From Curtobacterium flaccumfaciens UCD-AKU (GTDB taxonomy: Bacteria > Actinomycetota > Actinomycetes > Actinomycetales > Microbacteriaceae), in the NCBI RefSeq assembly GCF_000349565.1, contig NZ_KB714629.1, positions 98,076 through 162,075 of the forward strand: DNA of 64,000 nt. Reading direction: 5' to 3'. A model generated the notes under the pieces. That model was not told the origin of the DNA. It was given only the letters and a program-made list of their open reading frames with translations, and did no database searches. Shown piece after piece: positions 52,399 through 60,357 of the stretch (its first letter is position 1; each line of letters begins with the position of its first letter). A program made the translations under genes and the position numbers.

Positions 52399-53496
52399 GT
52401 GATCACCAAGCGCGTGACGAAGCTCGCGGACGGCCGCGACCTCTTCTACTTCGACGACGCCGACTCGACGCTGCCCGCGGAACGCAGCATCGACGACCGC
52501 GTGCTCGACCCGCGGCCCGAGACGGCGCGGATGCGGCAGGACGTCCTGACGGGTGAGTGGGTGTCGATCGCTGCGTCCCGGCAGAACCGTGTGTTCCTGC
52601 CACCGGCCGACCAGGACCCGCTCGCGCCCCAGAGCCCGGCCAACCCGTCCGAGATCCCGAGCCGCTACGACGTCGCGGTGTTCGAGAACCGCTCGCCGTC
52701 GTTCGGCCCGCTGCTCGAAGCCGACGACGCCCCCGAGTCGCTCGAGTCCCTGAGCGACGTCGGCCTGAACCGCCAGCTCCGCTCGATCGGCCGGTGCGAG
52801 GTCGTGTGCTTCTCCCCCGAGACCTCGGGTTCCTTCGCCTCCATCTCCGAGTCGCGTGCCCGCACCGTCGTCGAAGCCTGGGCCGACCGCACCGCCGCGC
52901 TCTCCGCGATGCCGGGCATCCAGCAGGTGTTCCCCTTCGAGAACCGGGGCGAGGCGATCGGCGTCACGCTGCACCACCCGCACGGGCAGATCTACTCGTA
53001 CCCGTACATCACGCCGCGCACCCAGCGCCTGCTCGCGAGCATCGAGCGGTTCGGGCCGGACCTGTTCGAGCAGCACCTCGCGAACGAGCGGGGTTCCGAG
53101 CGGGTCGTCCTCGCCGGCGAGCACTTCACCGCCTTCGTCCCGTTCGCCGCGCGCTGGCCCATCGAGATCCACATGCTGCCGCACCGCCACGTGCCCGACT
53201 TCGCCGGCCTGACCGACGCCGAGAAGGACGAGCTGGCGCACATGCACCTCCGGCTCACCCGTGGGCTCGACGCGCTCTACGGCGACCCGACGCCGTACAT
53301 CGCCGCGTGGCACCAGGCGCCGGTGCACACCGCCCGCGACACCGTGCGGCTGATGCTGCAGATCACCTCGCCGCGACGCGCGGCGGACAAGTTGAAGTTC
53401 CTGGCCGGCAGCGAAGCCGCCATGGGCGCCTGGATCGGGGACCTCGTGCCCGAGAAGGCGGCCGAGTTCATCCGACAAGGAGTCGAGCGCGCATGA
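52399..53496 (+). CDS. galT: galactose-1-phosphate uridylyltransferase
   Basis: 365 residues. HIT-superfamily enzyme transferring UMP between UDP-glucose and galactose-1-phosphate. Zinc and active-site marks include RMRQDVLTGEWVSIAASRQNRVFLPP at the N-terminus and the nucleophilic histidine motif H-P-H-G-Q in VTLHHPHGQIYSYPYITPR. The C-terminal domain has WPIEIHMLPHRHVPDF. The GTG start lies 6 nt after a TAGGCT box, consistent with leaderless transcription. It overlaps galK by 4 nt (ATGA). A galE gene is not in the window. Confidence 0.95.
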   Translation: MITKRVTKLADGRDLFYFDDADSTLPAERSIDDRVLDPRPETARMRQDVLTGEWVSIAASRQNRVFLPPADQDPLAPQSPANPSEIPSRYDVAVFENRSPSFGPLLEADDAPESLESLSDVGLNRQLRSIGRCEVVCFSPETSGSFASISESRARTVVEAWADRTAALSAMPGIQQVFPFENRGEAIGVTLHHPHGQIYSYPYITPRTQRLLASIERFGPDLFEQHLANERGSERVVLAGEHFTAFVPFAARWPIEIHMLPHRHVPDFAGLTDAEKDELAHMHLRLTRGLDALYGDPTPYIAAWHQAPVHTARDTVRLMLQITSPRRAADKLKFLAGSEAAMGAWIGDLVPEKAAEFIRQGVERA

Positions 53497-54632
53497 CGTT
53501 CCAGCAGGTCTACGGGTACGAGCCGACGGTGCGGTACTCCGCACCGGGTCGCGTCAACCTGATCGGTGAGCACACCGACTACAACGACGGCTACGTGTTG
53601 CCCTTCGCGATCGACCGTCGCACCACCGCGTCCATCGCCCAGCGCGACGACCGGATGATCCGCGTCGCATCGGCCTTCGACGCCGCGAGCGAGCCTGTCG
53701 CGCTGTCCCTCGACGACCTGTCGCCCGGGGCCATGGACGGCTGGTCGGCCTACGTCTTCGGGATCGCCTGGGCCCTGCGCGAGCAGGCGGGTGCCGATCT
53801 GAGCGACAAGACCGGGTTCGACGTCTTCATCGAGTCCGAGGTCCCGGTCGGCGCCGGCCTGTCGTCCAGTGCCGCGATCGAGTGCGGTGTCGCGCTGGCG
53901 TTCAACGACCTGTGGGCACTCGGCCTCGACCGGAAGTCCCTGGCGCGCGTCGGGCAGTACTCGGAGAACCACGCTGTGGGCGCCCCCACGGGGATCATGG
54001 ACCAGTCGGCCTCGCTGCTCGGCGAGCAGGACGCCGTCGTGTTCCTCGACTGCCGCACGCTCGACACCGCCGTCGTCGACCTGGCGCTCGAAGCGAACGG
54101 GCTCGAGGTCCTGGTGATCGACACCCGTGTCGAGCACGCCCACGCGACCGGTGGCTACGCCGCTCGTCGGGCCTCGTGCGAGAAGGGCGCCGAGGTGCTC
54201 GGCGTCGAGGCACTGCGTGACGTCAGCATCGAGGACCTGCCCCGTGCGCAGGAGCTCCTGGACGACGAGACCTTCCGTCGTGTGCGGCACATCGTGACCG
54301 AGGACCAGCGTGTCCTGGACACCGTCCGCACCCTGCGCGAACAGGGCCCCCGGGCGATCGGTCCGCTGCTGGTCGCGTCGCACGAGTCGATGCGCGACGA
54401 CTTCGAGATCTCCGTTCCGGAGCTCGACCTGGCCGTCGCGACGGCGGTCGAGCACGGTGCCGTCGGGGCCCGCATGACCGGTGGCGGGTTCGGCGGTGCG
54501 GCGATCGCGCTCGTCGACCAGGCGTCGCGTGACGCGATCGCCGCAGCGGTCACCGCCGCGTTCGCCGACGCCGGGTACCGCGAGCCGAACGTGTTCACGG
54601 TGCGCGCCGCGCAGGGCGCTCGGCGCGACTGA
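53493..54632 (+). CDS. galK: galactokinase
   Basis: 379 residues, GHMP kinase. N-terminal galactokinase signature RVNLIGEHTDYNDGYVLPF, ATP-binding GHMP motif PVGAGLSSSAAIECGVA, catalytic Asp in VGAPTGIMDQSASLLG, and the C-terminal GHMP motif GARMTGGGFGGAAIALV. Phosphorylates galactose at C1 to feed GalT. The ATG overlaps the galT stop by 4 nt; upstream in-frame reading is antisense noise. Confidence 0.96.
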   Translation: MTFQQVYGYEPTVRYSAPGRVNLIGEHTDYNDGYVLPFAIDRRTTASIAQRDDRMIRVASAFDAASEPVALSLDDLSPGAMDGWSAYVFGIAWALREQAGADLSDKTGFDVFIESEVPVGAGLSSSAAIECGVALAFNDLWALGLDRKSLARVGQYSENHAVGAPTGIMDQSASLLGEQDAVVFLDCRTLDTAVVDLALEANGLEVLVIDTRVEHAHATGGYAARRASCEKGAEVLGVEALRDVSIEDLPRAQELLDDETFRRVRHIVTEDQRVLDTVRTLREQGPRAIGPLLVASHESMRDDFEISVPELDLAVATAVEHGAVGARMTGGGFGGAAIALVDQASRDAIAAAVTAAFADAGYREPNVFTVRAAQGARRD

Positions 54633-54698
54633 CGGCTGCGGCTGCGGCTGCGGCGGGCGCGCTCGGCCGCTCGGCGTTCGGCCGCTCGGCGCTCGACG

Positions 54699-54758
54699 TT
54701 TCGCGCTCAGCGACAGGTCACGCGGCGATCAGCCCGTGAGCTGTCGTTCAGCGCGAAA
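54699..54758. repeat. large imperfect inverted repeat downstream of galK
   Basis: TTTCGCGCTCAGCGACAG and CTGTCGTTCAGCGCGAAA arms (24 nt each including TCACG/CGTGA) pair with a few mismatches around a 12-nt loop, in the 180-bp gap between convergent galK and 54813. Probably a bidirectional terminator; the CGACAG core also appears in the gap near 12642. Confidence 0.55.
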
Positions 54759-54812
54759 GCACGGCGAGGCCGGACGAGCCGTGCCCGCCGCGCGCTCGAC
54801 GGCTCGGCCGAC

Positions 54813-55262
54813 TCAGCCGAGGTAGTCCGCGTACCGGACGTGCTCCACGACGTTCCCGAGCACGAACGGGTGCGCCCGACCGTGCACCACGGCCCACTCC
54901 ACCCACGTGGACTGCGCCGGCATGAGCAGCCACACCAGCGCGGTGGTCCCGAGCACGGCGGCCAGGGTCAGGCCCATCACGGTGTGCTCGTCGAACCGGG
55001 CTGCCCCACGGCGGGCGATCGCGACGACGAACCCGACGACTGCGAACCCCACCGTCGCGAGCGTCCACCCGAACCAGGGACCCGACGTGAACGTGTACTC
55101 CTGGCCGGCGTGCACGAAGGTCGTCGCCCAGGTCGACCCCGGAGCCTGGAACAGCACGCAGATCGCCACGATGACGATCAGCCACCGGGCGTCCTTGGTC
55201 AGTTGCGACGGCTCGGGCCGGGGTCGCATCACCGGCGCCGTCTGCAGTCGTTCGTCCCCCAT
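54813..55262 (-). CDS. three-helix membrane protein, unknown function
   Basis: 149 residues from ATG. A hydrophilic 25-residue N-terminus precedes helices WLIVIVAICVLFQAPG, LATVGFAVVGFVVAIA and VMGLTLAAVLGTTALVWLLM. An exported loop VHAGQEYTFTSGPWFGW lies after helix 1 and a C-terminal segment HPFVLGNVVEHVRYADYLG after helix 3. Family not recognised. It converges with galK and is separated from folD by 80 nt. Confidence 0.65.
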   Translation of the reverse strand: MGDERLQTAPVMRPRPEPSQLTKDARWLIVIVAICVLFQAPGSTWATTFVHAGQEYTFTSGPWFGWTLATVGFAVVGFVVAIARRGAARFDEHTVMGLTLAAVLGTTALVWLLMPAQSTWVEWAVVHGRAHPFVLGNVVEHVRYADYLG

Positions 55263-55344
55263 GCGGCGACCGTAGCACCGGCGGGGTGCACTTCGTGAGC
55301 GCGCCGAGCCTCGCGCGACCGCCGCGCGCGACCGCGACCGCGCG

Positions 55345-56268
55345 CTACGACAACTGGCGCTCGGCGGCCTCGACCACGTTCTTCATCAGCATCGCGCGGG
55401 TCATCGGCCCGACGCCGCCGGGAGTCGGCGACAGGAAGCCCGCGACCGATGCGACCGCGGGGTCGACGTCGCCGTGCAGCTTCGCCTTGCCGGTCTCCTC
55501 GTTGACCACGCGGGTGATGCCCACGTCGATCACGGCGGCACCGGGCTGCACCCAGTCCGGCTTGACGAGCCCGGCGACCCCGGCAGCGGCGACGATGATG
55601 TCGGCGCGACGGCACTCCGCGGCGACGTCGGCGGTCAGCGAGTGCGTCAGGGTCGCGGTGGCCTCGAGTCGCGTGAGCAGCAGGCCGAGCGGCCGTCCGA
55701 CGGTCAGCCCCTGGCCGATGATCGTCACGTGCGCACCACGGATCGGGATCTCGTACGCGTCGAGCATCGCGACGATGCCCCGCGGGGTGCACGGCAGCGG
55801 TGCGTCGATCGTGCCGGCACCACCCGGCACGGCGAGCACCAGCTCGCCGAGGTTCGTCGGGTGCAGGCCGTCGGCGTCCTTCGCCGGGTCCATCAGCTCG
55901 AGCATCGGCGTCGGGTCGATGCCCTGCGGCAGCGGGAGCTGCACGATGAAGGCGGTGACGCGGGGGTCGTCGTTCATCTGCAGGATCGCGGCCCGGATGT
56001 CCGCGGCGCTCGCGGACGACGGCAGGTCGATGCGGTGCGAGTCGAGGCCGATCGACGCCGAGTCGCGGTGCTTGCCCGCGACGTAGGACATCGAGCCGGG
56101 GTTCGCGCCGACCATGATCGTGCCGAGGCCCGGACGGATGCCGTGCTCGTGCAGGCGGTCGATCCGGCCCCGCAGTTCGTCGAGCGTCCGGGCGGCGAGG
56201 GCCGTGCCGTCGATGCGGACGGCGCTGCCCTCTCCGGCCCAGAGCGTCCGAGGGATCGTGCCGCTCAC
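55345..56268 (-). CDS. folD: methylenetetrahydrofolate dehydrogenase/cyclohydrolase
   Basis: 307 residues. Bifunctional one-carbon enzyme interconverting 5,10-methylene-THF and 10-formyl-THF. The catalytic Lys is in [42 protein letters not shown] and [16 protein letters not shown] are family signatures, and the Rossmann loop is [18 protein letters not shown] (the usual GRSxxVGxP here reads GQGLTVGRP, a Ser-to-Gly change). Near the C-terminus [29 protein letters not shown]. The GTG start overlaps the glyA stop by 4 nt, so folD shares the glyA transcript and its ZTP riboswitch. Confidence 0.94.
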   Translation of the reverse strand: MSGTIPRTLWAGEGSAVRIDGTALAARTLDELRGRIDRLHEHGIRPGLGTIMVGANPGSMSYVAGKHRDSASIGLDSHRIDLPSSASAADIRAAILQMNDDPRVTAFIVQLPLPQGIDPTPMLELMDPAKDADGLHPTNLGELVLAVPGGAGTIDAPLPCTPRGIVAMLDAYEIPIRGAHVTIIGQGLTVGRPLGLLLTRLEATATLTHSLTADVAAECRRADIIVAAAGVAGLVKPDWVQPGAAVIDVGITRVVNEETGKAKLHGDVDPAVASVAGFLSPTPGGVGPMTRAMLMKNVVEAAERQLS

Positions 56269-57587
56269 GCGTACAGCGGGAACGCGTCGGTCAGGACCTT
56301 CACGCGGGCCGAGAGCGCTGCGACGTCCGGGTTCGGCATGAGGGTCAGCGCGATGATGTCGGCCACCTCGGTGAACTCGGCGTCGCCGAAGCCGCGGGTC
56401 GCCAGCGCCGAGGTGCCGATGCGGACACCCGAGGTGACCATCGGCGGGCGCGGGTCGAACGGCACGGAGTTGCGGTTCACGGTGATGCCGACCTCGTGCA
56501 GCAGGTCTTCGGCCTGCTTGCCGTCGACCTCGGACGCGCGCAGGTCGACGAGCACCAGGTGCACGTCGGTGCCACCGGTGAGCACGTCGATGCCCGCGGC
56601 CTTGGCGTCGTCCGCGGTCAGGCGGGCGGCGAGGGCCTGGGCGCCGCGGATCGTGCGCTCCTGACGGTCCTTGAACTCGGGGGTGCCGGCGAGCAGGAAC
56701 GCGGTGGCCTTGGCGGCGATCACGTGCATGAGCGGGCCGCCCTGCTGGCCCGGGAAGACCGCGGAGTTCAGCTTCTTGAACAGGGTCTCGTCGTTCGACA
56801 GGATGATGCCCGAGCGGGGGCCGCCGAGGGTCTTGTGGACCGTCGACGAGACGACGTGGGCGTGCGGGACCGGGGACGGGTGCAGCCCGGCGGCGACGAG
56901 ACCGGCGAAGTGCGCCATGTCGACCCAGAGCTTCGCGCCGACCTCGTCCGCGATCTCGCGGAACTTCGCGAAGTCGAGCTGGCGCGGGTAGGCGGACCAA
57001 CCGGCGATCAGGACCTTCGGCTGGTGCTCGATGGCCTTGGCGCGGATGTCGTCGTAGTCGACCTCGAACGTCTCGGGGTCGACGCCGTACGCCACGGCGT
57101 TGTAGATGCGGCCGGAGAAGTTGAGCTTCATGCCGTGGGTCAGGTGACCGCCGTGCGCGAGCTCGAGGCCGAGGATGGTGTCGCCGGCCGAGGCGATGGC
57201 GTGCAGGACAGCGGCGTTGGCCGTGGCCCCGGAGTGCGGCTGGACGTTGGCGTACTCGGCACCGAACAGCGCCTTGGCACGGTCGATGGCGAGCTGCTCG
57301 GCGACGTCGACGTACTCGCAGCCGCCGTAGTAGCGCTTGCCCGGGTAGCCCTCGGCGTACTTGTTGGTGAGCACTGAGCCCTGCGACTCGAGCACGGCAC
57401 GCGGCACGAAGTTCTCGGACGCGATCATCTCGAGGGTGTCGCGCTGGCGGCCGAGCTCCTGCTGCAGGACGGCGGCGATCTCGGGGTCGACCTCGGTGAG
57501 CGGGGCGTTGAACGCGGCGCGGGCGGCGGCCTGCTCGGCCACCTCGGCAGAGTCGGAGACGAACGGGGGCAGATCGGCAATGGACAC
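56265..57587 (-). CDS. glyA: serine hydroxymethyltransferase
   Basis: 440 residues, PLP enzyme making glycine and methylene-THF from serine. It begins [21 protein letters not shown] from a GTG with TAGGAG upstream. Signatures: [78 protein letters not shown], and the PLP Lys in [15 protein letters not shown]. The N-terminus is ~20 residues longer than typical. The frame continues upstream to 58022 but that stretch holds the riboswitch and clpS antisense, so the GTG at 57587 is preferred. Confidence 0.97.
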   Translation of the reverse strand: MSIADLPPFVSDSAEVAEQAAARAAFNAPLTEVDPEIAAVLQQELGRQRDTLEMIASENFVPRAVLESQGSVLTNKYAEGYPGKRYYGGCEYVDVAEQLAIDRAKALFGAEYANVQPHSGATANAAVLHAIASAGDTILGLELAHGGHLTHGMKLNFSGRIYNAVAYGVDPETFEVDYDDIRAKAIEHQPKVLIAGWSAYPRQLDFAKFREIADEVGAKLWVDMAHFAGLVAAGLHPSPVPHAHVVSSTVHKTLGGPRSGIILSNDETLFKKLNSAVFPGQQGGPLMHVIAAKATAFLLAGTPEFKDRQERTIRGAQALAARLTADDAKAAGIDVLTGGTDVHLVLVDLRASEVDGKQAEDLLHEVGITVNRNSVPFDPRPPMVTSGVRIGTSALATRGFGDAEFTEVADIIALTLMPNPDVAALSARVKVLTDAFPLYA

Positions 57588-57644
57588 GGGACTCCTACGG
57601 TGTGCGGACGACCAGCTGGTCGCACTCGGACGGTCGGTCGGTGC

Positions 57645-57720
57645 AGCCCAGGCGTACGGCCGCGCACCGTGTCTTTGTCGCTCCCTGATGGTGACCCATC
57701 CAACGCCAGTCGCGACGTGA
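57645..57720 (-). promoter_or_regulatory. ZTP (pfl) riboswitch controlling glyA–folD
   Basis: Read on the minus strand: GTCGCGACTGGCG (57716–57704), a GATGG-GTCA-CCATC hairpin, then CAGGGAGCGAC (57687–57677), a variable linker, and ACGCCTGGGC (57655–57646). P1 pairs GTCGC with GCGAC and the pseudoknot pairs GGCG with CGCC. The conserved GGGAGCGAC and GCCTGGGC blocks are those of the pfl/ZTP aptamer, which senses ZMP/ZTP, a signal of 10-formyl-THF shortage, and switches on glyA, folD and purine genes. A hairpin (GTGCG…CGCAC, around CCAGCTGG) between the aptamer and the start codon is a candidate expression platform. Confidence 0.88.
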
Positions 57721-57761
57721 CGATCGTACCGAGCGACCCCGCCCTGTGTCACCCTGGATGC

Positions 57762-58067
57762 ATGACGCTGCTCTCGCCCGACGTGGACGAACGGACCACC
57801 ACGGACGAACGGACCGGTGCACGGGCGGACACCCCGTGGGTCACCGTGGTCTGGGACGACCCGGTCAACCTGATGTCCTACGTCACCTACGTCTTCCAGC
57901 AGCACTTCGGGTTCTCGCGCGCGCAGGCCGAGCGGCTCATGCACCAGGTGAACGACGACGGCCGCGCGATCGTGGCAACGGGCCCGCGCGAGTCGATGGA
58001 GGCCCACGTCCAGTCGATGCACGGCTACGGCCTGCAGGCGACCGTCGACAAGGCCCCCGAAGCGTGA
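57762..58067 (+). CDS. clpS: ATP-dependent Clp protease adaptor ClpS
   Basis: 101 residues. Delivers N-degron substrates to ClpA/ClpC. Core: [69 protein letters not shown], with DDPVNLM and the substrate-pocket residues around YVTYVFQ and HQVNDDGRA. The N-terminal tail is Thr/Asp-rich. ATG start. Overlaps the DUF2017 gene by 4 nt (GTGA). Divergent from the glyA transcript. Confidence 0.95.
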   Translation: MTLLSPDVDERTTTDERTGARADTPWVTVVWDDPVNLMSYVTYVFQQHFGFSRAQAERLMHQVNDDGRAIVATGPRESMEAHVQSMHGYGLQATVDKAPEA

Positions 58068-58537
58068 TCCCGTTCGTCCGCCGCGCCGACGGCGTCCACC
58101 TCGGCCTGTCCTCCGGCGAGCGCGACCTGCTCGCCTCGCTCACCGAGCAGCTGCGGCAGGTGCTCGGCGGCGACCTGTCCGCCGACCCGATCAGCGAGCG
58201 GATGTTCCCGGACGCCTACCCCGGTGACGACGAGGCGAGCGCAGAGTTCCGGAAGTACACGCAGTCCGACCTGCTCACGCAGAAGACGACGAACGCCTCG
58301 ATCGTGCACGAGTGGCTGACGGGCACCCGCGACGGTTCGCTCGACGCCGAGGACGAGCAGGCGTGGCTCCGCACCCTCACCGACCTGCGGCTGACGATCG
58401 CCGACCGGCTGGGCATCGAGGACGCCGACGACGAGGAGCGCTCGGTCGAGGCCGACGCGGGCGTCGGCCTGCGCGACGTCTACGACTGGCTCGGCTTCGT
58501 ACAGGAACACCTGGTCGTCACGCTCACGTCGCGCTGA
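58064..58537 (+). CDS. DUF2017 family protein
   Basis: 157 residues from a GTG inside the clpS stop. Helical, acidic protein: [27 protein letters not shown], then [40 protein letters not shown], and [20 protein letters not shown] at the end. DUF2017 genes follow clpS throughout actinobacteria, so a link with Clp proteolysis is likely though the function is not known. Confidence 0.85.
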   Translation: MIPFVRRADGVHLGLSSGERDLLASLTEQLRQVLGGDLSADPISERMFPDAYPGDDEASAEFRKYTQSDLLTQKTTNASIVHEWLTGTRDGSLDAEDEQAWLRTLTDLRLTIADRLGIEDADDEERSVEADAGVGLRDVYDWLGFVQEHLVVTLTSR

Positions 58538-58580
58538 CGGCCCACGGCCTGGAGGCCCGGATCACCTCCGGCGCGACGGG

Positions 58581-59453
58581 TCACCCCAGCAGGTCGTCGC
58601 GGTGGGCTCGCGCCCAGTCGGCCAGGCTCCGCGGTGCGGTGCCGGTGATGCGCAGGACGTCGGCGCTCATCACGTCGACGCCGTCGAGGCCGCGGCGGAC
58701 GACCCGGCCGAACTGCTGCCGGAGCCCCTCGGCCTGCCAGGCGGGCACCCCGCTCAGGCGCAGCACAGCGGCGTAGACCCGGCTCGGCAGGTGCAGGGGG
58801 CGCACGGGTCGGCCGAGCCCTTCGGCGAGCGCGGCGGCGACACCCCGCGCATCGAGCAGGTCCGGGCCGGTGAGCACCGGTTCGGTGCCGTCGTGGCTGT
58901 CCTCGGTCAGCACCAGCGCCGCCGTCCGGGCGATGTCCTCGGTGTCGATCCAGCCGATCACCCCGCGGCCCGTGGTGTGCGGGAACCACCCCCGTCGGAT
59001 CGCCGGTGCCGAGGGCTGCACGTTCGTCATGAACGACGAGGGGTGCAGGATCGTCCACGCCAGCCCGCTCTCGCGCACCAGCCGGTCGGTGTGCCAGGCG
59101 GCGCTCGCCCACGACATCGGGGAGTGCTCGGCGGCGTCTCCGCCCGACAGCTGCACGATCCGTCCGACCCCGGACCGCTGTGCCGCTCGGACCCCGCTGG
59201 CGCCCTGCTCCCGCTGCCGCTGGCTGACAGGCGTCACGAGGAAGAAGCGGTCGGCCCCGTCGAGCGCCGCGGTGAGCGCGTCCTCGTCGTCCAGGTCGGC
59301 CAGGCGACCGTCGATGCCGCGTGCCCGGAGCGCGTCGACCTGCTCGGGGCGTCGGACCACTGCGCGGACCGTCACCCCTGCCGCCCGCAGCAGCTCCGCG
59401 GTCTTGCCGCCGACGTCCCCGGTCACGCCGGTGACCGCCACGATCTCGCCCAT
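58581..59453 (-). CDS. NAD(P)-binding NmrA-like/SDR oxidoreductase
   Basis: 290 residues from an ATG with GAGGAGCAG upstream. Atypical short-chain dehydrogenase: dinucleotide motif VAVTGVTGDVGGKTAELLRAAG, then VVRRPEQVDAL, ADLDDEDALTAALDGADRFFLVTP, VQLSGGDA, and LAWTILHPSSFMTNV (the NmrA/QOR2-like pattern without the usual YxxxK). Likely a quinone reductase or redox-sensing regulator. Divergent from the marR gene, with a perfect palindrome between them, so it is probably the MarR target. Confidence 0.85.
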   Translation of the reverse strand: MGEIVAVTGVTGDVGGKTAELLRAAGVTVRAVVRRPEQVDALRARGIDGRLADLDDEDALTAALDGADRFFLVTPVSQRQREQGASGVRAAQRSGVGRIVQLSGGDAAEHSPMSWASAAWHTDRLVRESGLAWTILHPSSFMTNVQPSAPAIRRGWFPHTTGRGVIGWIDTEDIARTAALVLTEDSHDGTEPVLTGPDLLDARGVAAALAEGLGRPVRPLHLPSRVYAAVLRLSGVPAWQAEGLRQQFGRVVRRGLDGVDVMSADVLRITGTAPRSLADWARAHRDDLLG

Positions 59454-59477
59454 GTCTGCTCCTCGTCCCACTGACCC

Positions 59478-59507
59478 GTTCTGGTATCAGTTTCCTGATA
59501 CCAGAAC
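59478..59507. promoter_or_regulatory. 30-bp perfect palindrome: candidate MarR operator
   Basis: 13-bp arms GTTCTGGTATCAG and CTGATACCAGAAC with TTTC between. It lies 24 nt from the NmrA-like start codon and just upstream of the marR -10 box (TACGAT, 59517–59522), overlapping where its -35 would be. A bound dimer would block both promoters. Confidence 0.75.
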
Positions 59508-59528
59508 GTACGCCGGTACGATCGCCCC

Positions 59529-59984
59529 GTGCCCCAGGAACTCCCAGCCCCGCGCGACGACGTCGACGGCATCGTGGCGTGGACGGTCATCCGGGCCGCA
59601 CGGACGCTCTCCCGCCGACTCGCGGCCGAGCTGGCGCCGCTCGGGTTGACGCCCGTCGAGTTCGGCGCGCTCATCCAGCTCGCAGCGGCCGGCGAGCTCA
59701 GCCAGGCCGACCTGGCGCGCGCGGTCGGCGTCCGACCGCAGAGCATGACGACGCTCGTCGGGGGGCTCTCGACGCGGGGACTCGTGGAGCGGGGCGCCGC
59801 ACCGGGCCGGGGACGGGCCTCCCGGATGCGACTGACCGACCAGGGCGAGGCGCTGCTGGCACGCGCCCACCCGATCGTCCGGGCGAGCAACGCGTGGTTC
59901 GGCGACGGTGCGGAACTGATCTCGGCGACCCTGCTCCCGCTGCTCGAGCCGGACGCGGGCGACGACGGGTCCGCCGTTCCCTGA
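59529..59984 (+). CDS. MarR-family transcriptional regulator
   Basis: 151 residues from GTG, 6 nt after a TACGAT box, so probably leaderless. The winged helix–turn–helix is ARTLSRRLAAELAPLGLTPVEFGALIQLAAAGELSQADLARAVGVRPQSMTTLVGGLSTRGLVERG, with the beta wing GAAPGRGRASRMRLTDQGEALLARA. The dimerisation helices are at both ends. Probable autorepressor and regulator of the divergent NmrA-like oxidoreductase via the palindrome at 59478–59507. The ligand is unknown; phenolics, quinones or oxidants are usual. Confidence 0.9.
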   Translation: MPQELPAPRDDVDGIVAWTVIRAARTLSRRLAAELAPLGLTPVEFGALIQLAAAGELSQADLARAVGVRPQSMTTLVGGLSTRGLVERGAAPGRGRASRMRLTDQGEALLARAHPIVRASNAWFGDGAELISATLLPLLEPDAGDDGSAVP

Positions 59985-60014
59985 CCGACATCGGAAGCCT
60001 CGCCCGACGCCGAG

Positions 60015-60063
60015 TGAGCAGAAGACGACGGCTCGCACCCCCGCACCCGACGTCTTCTGCTCA
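60015..60063 (+). terminator. hairpin after marR
   Basis: TGAGCAGAAGACG and CGTCTTCTGCTCA form a perfect 13-bp stem around a 23-nt loop, about 30 nt past the marR stop. Confidence 0.7.
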
Positions 60064-60107
60064 GCGGCGGGTTCAGCAGTGACACCACGGCAGGCGCGAT
60101 CTGGAAC

Positions 60108-60266
60108 GTGGTGATCTGCGGCATCCTCTGCATCGGCATCCCGATCGCGGCGATCGTCAACGCCGACCGGGGTTCCGCGTCCGTCGGCATCGGCATCGCC
60201 GCGACGGTCCTGGCCCTGTGCTTGGAGGTCTCCTTCGTCCGCCGCCTGCTCGCGCACCGGCGCTGA
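60108..60266 (+). CDS. possible 52-residue two-helix membrane protein
   Basis: Open frame with GTG at 60108 (a second GTG at 60111) and TGA at 60264–60266, encoding VVICGILCIGIPIAAIVNAD, then GIGIAATVLALCLEV and a basic tail VRRLLAHRR. Two hydrophobic helices with positive C-terminus look like a genuine small membrane protein, and it fills the otherwise empty gap between two hairpins. No ribosome-binding site is evident, so it may be a remnant. Confidence 0.4.
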   Translation: MVICGILCIGIPIAAIVNADRGSASVGIGIAATVLALCLEVSFVRRLLAHRR

Positions 60267-60267
60267 C

Positions 60268-60328
60268 GCTTCGTGAGCACGAATGGTCGAGTCGCCGCGG
60301 CGCACTCGACCATTCGTGCTCACGAAGC
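60268..60328. repeat. 25-bp perfect inverted repeat upstream of purU
   Basis: Arms 60268–60292 and 60304–60328 are exact complements (beginning GCTTCGTGAGCACGAATGG), with an 11-nt loop that is itself CGCCG/CGGCG palindromic. It starts 2 nt after the small membrane ORF and ends 18 nt before the purU -10 box. It is probably a very stable terminator; it is longer than other hairpins here. Confidence 0.8.
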
Positions 60329-60345
60329 ACCTCCCCCGCGGCCGG

Positions 60346-60351
60346 TACCCT
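60346..60351 (+). promoter_or_regulatory. -10 box TACCCT for leaderless purU
   Basis: TACCCT then 6 nt (GATCCG) then the GTG at 60358. Same arrangement as at 13521. Confidence 0.5.
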
Positions 60352-60357
60352 GATCCG

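Noticed and set aside
50551-53544. 997-residue minus-strand frame covering galM and regions antisense to deoR-type and galT genes
   Set aside because: Only the last 310 residues match a real protein (GalM); the remainder is antisense to galT and out of frame with the deoR-type gene.
54633-54698. GGCTGCGGCTGCGG and CGGCCGCTCGG runs as functional repeats
   Set aside because: Short low-complexity GC repeats in a gap after galK; no conserved unit or gene link beyond composition.
60268-60328. Terminal inverted repeats of an insertion sequence
   Set aside because: The arms are only 11 nt apart with no transposase or target-site duplication, so it is a hairpin rather than an IS.
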